In this document: positions 58,928 to 64,000 of the stretch, in pieces
Numbering within the stretch: the first letter of the stretch is position 1
Layout of the letters: the number at the start of each line of letters is the position of its first letter
Source: Devosia sp.
Lineage (GTDB): Bacteria; Pseudomonadota; Alphaproteobacteria; Rhizobiales; Devosiaceae
Assembly (NCBI RefSeq): GCF_017307495.1
Contig: NZ_JAFKHE010000019.1
Span: 1 to 64,000, forward strand
DNA length: 64,000 bases
Reading direction: 5' to 3'
Notes under the pieces: generated by a model
Database searches by the model: none
Told to the model about the DNA's origin: nothing
What the model saw: the letters and a program-made list of their open reading frames with translations, nothing else
Position numbers and translations under genes: made by a program

Positions 58928-59725
58928 TCAGCGCCCGAGGGCGAGGCGGATGGCCAGCTCGACGGGGGAATAGCTGCCGTCGCTACGCTCGAGCCGGAGC
59001 GGCTCGCGCGGCAGCAGCGGCGGCTGGGCCATGAACCGGGGCCTGGTGCCTCGATGCGGCTGGGCGGCGTGAACCAGGAAGGGGTGGCAAAGATAGACCG
59101 TGCCCGGGGTGCCGATGGCCAGGGTCTCGGGCCGGTGCGCCGAGCCGGCGAAGTTGTCGGCGGCAAGTTCACGCAGGGAGAGGCCGGCTTCACCCGCGGG
59201 GGCGAGCTGTCGGGCAATATCCAGGTGCGAGCCGGCGCGGATGCGGGTTGGAGCGTCGTCCTCGCCGACTTCGGAGAAGATGAACAGCATCAGCAGGGCC
59301 CGACCCGTCGACACGACGTTGGCCCGCCAGCTCAGGAAGTCGGTCGGGTGCTCCTCCCACCCGAAGCTGACGTCGATATGCCAGCCGGCATCGCCCGGAT
59401 CGTCCGGGGAGGGAAAGCGGATCGGAAACGTGCCGAGGCCGCCGCGCGGGGACCATCGGCCGGCACCGACCAACTGGTCGAAGGCGGCGTGGAGGACCGG
59501 CGTACTGGCGGCGGCGGCGAACGGCGGCTGCGCGTACTCGCCGAGGCGGATGACCGGCTTCGTCCAGGTGGCGGGGTCATCGGGATCGCAACCGGTGTCG
59601 GCCCAGAGGATGCGGCGACATTCGCCGGCCAGCCCGGCCGGGAAGGCGTCGTCGATACGGACAAAGCCGTCGGTGACGAATTGCTCGATCTGCGCTGCGG
59701 AGAGCGCGCGTGTGGTGTTGGGCAT
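58928..59725 (-). CDS. Phytanoyl-CoA dioxygenase (PhyH) family protein
   Basis: A 265-residue Fe(II)/2-oxoglutarate oxygenase-like protein. The iron site His-x-Asp is in GWHIDVSFGWEEHPTD and the distal His in LCHPFLVHAAQPHRGTRPRFM, whose Arg would bind 2-oxoglutarate. These enzymes hydroxylate diverse small molecules; the substrate is unknown. The ATG at 59723-59725 is preferred to 59737 for its ribosome-binding distance, but both fit. Monocistronic. Confidence 0.85.
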   Translation of the reverse strand: MPNTTRALSAAQIEQFVTDGFVRIDDAFPAGLAGECRRILWADTGCDPDDPATWTKPVIRLGEYAQPPFAAAASTPVLHAAFDQLVGAGRWSPRGGLGTFPIRFPSPDDPGDAGWHIDVSFGWEEHPTDFLSWRANVVSTGRALLMLFIFSEVGEDDAPTRIRAGSHLDIARQLAPAGEAGLSLRELAADNFAGSAHRPETLAIGTPGTVYLCHPFLVHAAQPHRGTRPRFMAQPPLLPREPLRLERSDGSYSPVELAIRLALGR

Positions 59726-59883
59726 TGTGCATTCCAAATCGCATCAACCCGCGGCTGGCGGGCTCGGGCGCGCGGGGCGCCGGGTGGTGTGCTGTGCTGG
59801 CTCGCTCAGGCGAGCAGGAACACCGATGCGAAATGGCGGATCATCATCATGACTGCGGCAGGGTAATCGATCGCGCCGCGGCG

Positions 59884-60741
59884 TCAACCCGCTCCGGTGC
59901 GGCGGCGGCGATCGGCGCCGATCAGGGCCATGGCAACGCCGCCGATGATGCCGAGCGAGGCAACGACGAGGCGCAGCGTCGGCTGTTCGCCGATCAGGAC
60001 GACGCCGCCGACGGCGGCCAGCGCCGGGACGGTCAGCTGAACGACCGCGGCGGTGGTACGCGGAAGCCCGGGCAGCACGAGGTACCAGACGGCATAGCCG
60101 AGGCCGGAAGCGAGGGCGCCGGACGCCACCGCGTAGCCCGCGGCGATCGGGTCGAGCGGGGCGCCGAACAGGCTAACGAGCAAGAGGATGAGGGCGGCAG
60201 GCAGGGTGCGGGCGAAGTTGCCGGCCGTATCGGCGAGAGGAGAGCTCGAACCGCGGCCGAGCAGTGTGTAGGCCGCCCAGCACAGACCAGCCCCGACCAT
60301 CAGGCCTGCTCCCACCGGGTGCGGCGCGACCAGGCCGGGCGAAACGAGCCAGGCGAAGGCTGCCAGCGCAACGACGAGGCCCAGCCATTCGAGCGCGCCG
60401 GGGCGGTCGCCCTTGAGGATGGCCCAGCCGACAATACCGATCTGGACGCTGGCGAACAGGATGAGCGCGCCGGTTCCCGCGCCGAGCAGGACGTAGGCAA
60501 TGGAAAAGGCGAAGGCATAGCCGAAGAGGGCGGCAGCGGCAGCCCAGCTGCCGGCCAGGCTTTGCGGCACGCCGCGCTGCCTCAGCCCGAGGAGGGCAAC
60601 AAGGACGACCGCGCCCGAGGCGAGGCGGATGCCGGTATAGCTTAGCGGCTCGGCCCCGGCGGTCGCGAAGGCCAGCCGGGCGAGCACGGAATTGGCCGCG
60701 AAGGCGATCATGGCGACGGCGGTCAGGAAGGAGGTCTTCAA
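59884..60741 (-). CDS. DMT superfamily (EamA) transporter
   Basis: A 285-residue membrane protein with ten helices in two EamA repeats. The first begins LTAVAMIAFAANSVLARLAFATAGAEPLSYTGIRLASGAVVLVALL. The second ends with VVQLTVPALAAVGGVVLIGEQPTLRLVVASLGIIGGVAMALIG, the usual final pair. It is distinct in wording from the two other DMT proteins of the window. Substrate unknown. It lies just below the carB stop on the same strand. Confidence 0.9.
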   Translation of the reverse strand: MKTSFLTAVAMIAFAANSVLARLAFATAGAEPLSYTGIRLASGAVVLVALLGLRQRGVPQSLAGSWAAAAALFGYAFAFSIAYVLLGAGTGALILFASVQIGIVGWAILKGDRPGALEWLGLVVALAAFAWLVSPGLVAPHPVGAGLMVGAGLCWAAYTLLGRGSSSPLADTAGNFARTLPAALILLLVSLFGAPLDPIAAGYAVASGALASGLGYAVWYLVLPGLPRTTAAVVQLTVPALAAVGGVVLIGEQPTLRLVVASLGIIGGVAMALIGADRRRRTGAG

Positions 60742-60827
60742 GGGGCAAGTCCCGCACGATGGCCGGACTATGGGCCCCTTGTCCGCCGCAGTCGAGGGCG
60801 CGGGCGGCCAGCGGGCCGCCCGGCTGG

Positions 60828-64000
<3,173 letters not shown>

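Overview
The window is high-GC chromosomal DNA of an alphaproteobacterium. Gene content and order point to the Hyphomicrobiales (Rhizobiales), and Devosiaceae fits best, but that placement is inference from remembered synteny and was not tested. Supporting signs are the yidD / Fe-S scaffold / folE / hisI neighbourhood, trxB beside an LsrB/VtlR-type LysR gene, a BTLCP transglutaminase-like protease, a DUF1127 gene, CtrA-type TTAA-N7-TTAA boxes, a GTTC-N7-GTTC SOS box, cuckoo-type CCUCCUCCC small RNAs, and two families of dispersed palindromic repeats.

Layout. 1-7800: ybjN-like, proC, csaA, MarR/ilvE, an aldolase, the pgsA-moaD-moaE-VOC operon, and DAHP synthase with an aromatic attenuation leader. 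7800-18760: MarR, an orphan pair of sugar-type ABC permeases, DUF1127, uvrC with an SDR gene, transporters, three secreted SH3 proteins, and a small gene behind an SOS box. 18756-21964: a PP2C phosphatase and two Ser/Thr kinases, visibly lower in G+C, inserted beside uvrB. 22065-36550: uvrB, MFS, PilZ, PAS, rhomboid, a DUF433/DUF5615 toxin-antitoxin pair, hisI, folE, Fe-S scaffold, yidD, arfB, two secreted SH3 and beta/gamma-crystallin-like proteins, and tdk. 36881-47737: secreted and membrane proteins, a class V aminotransferase, CBS protein, aspartate aminotransferase, a cupin/MarR divergent pair and a large duplicated-domain protein. 47870-48720: a gene-free stretch with at least three minus-strand cuckoo-type sRNAs. 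48854-64000: corA, GNAT, sulfotransferase, lsrB-trxB-greA, a TetR-controlled gene, cspA, a methyltransferase, TauE, PhyH, a DMT transporter and the 3'-most part of carB.

Most is housekeeping. The parts that most deserve attention are: (1) the phosphatase-kinase-kinase cassette, whose last kinase carries a C-terminal cold-shock-like domain; (2) the DAHP synthase leader, which encodes six consecutive aromatic residues before an attenuator, from a promoter placed so that the mRNA may start at the AUG; (3) the cuckoo sRNA cluster, one member with an RpoH-like promoter; and (4) several clear operator architectures (TetR 39-bp palindrome, paired GTCAAG-N3-CTTGAC sites, trxB promoter palindrome). 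Coordinates of starts were chosen by hand from family length, overlap with the upstream stop and ribosome-binding sites. No database search was possible.
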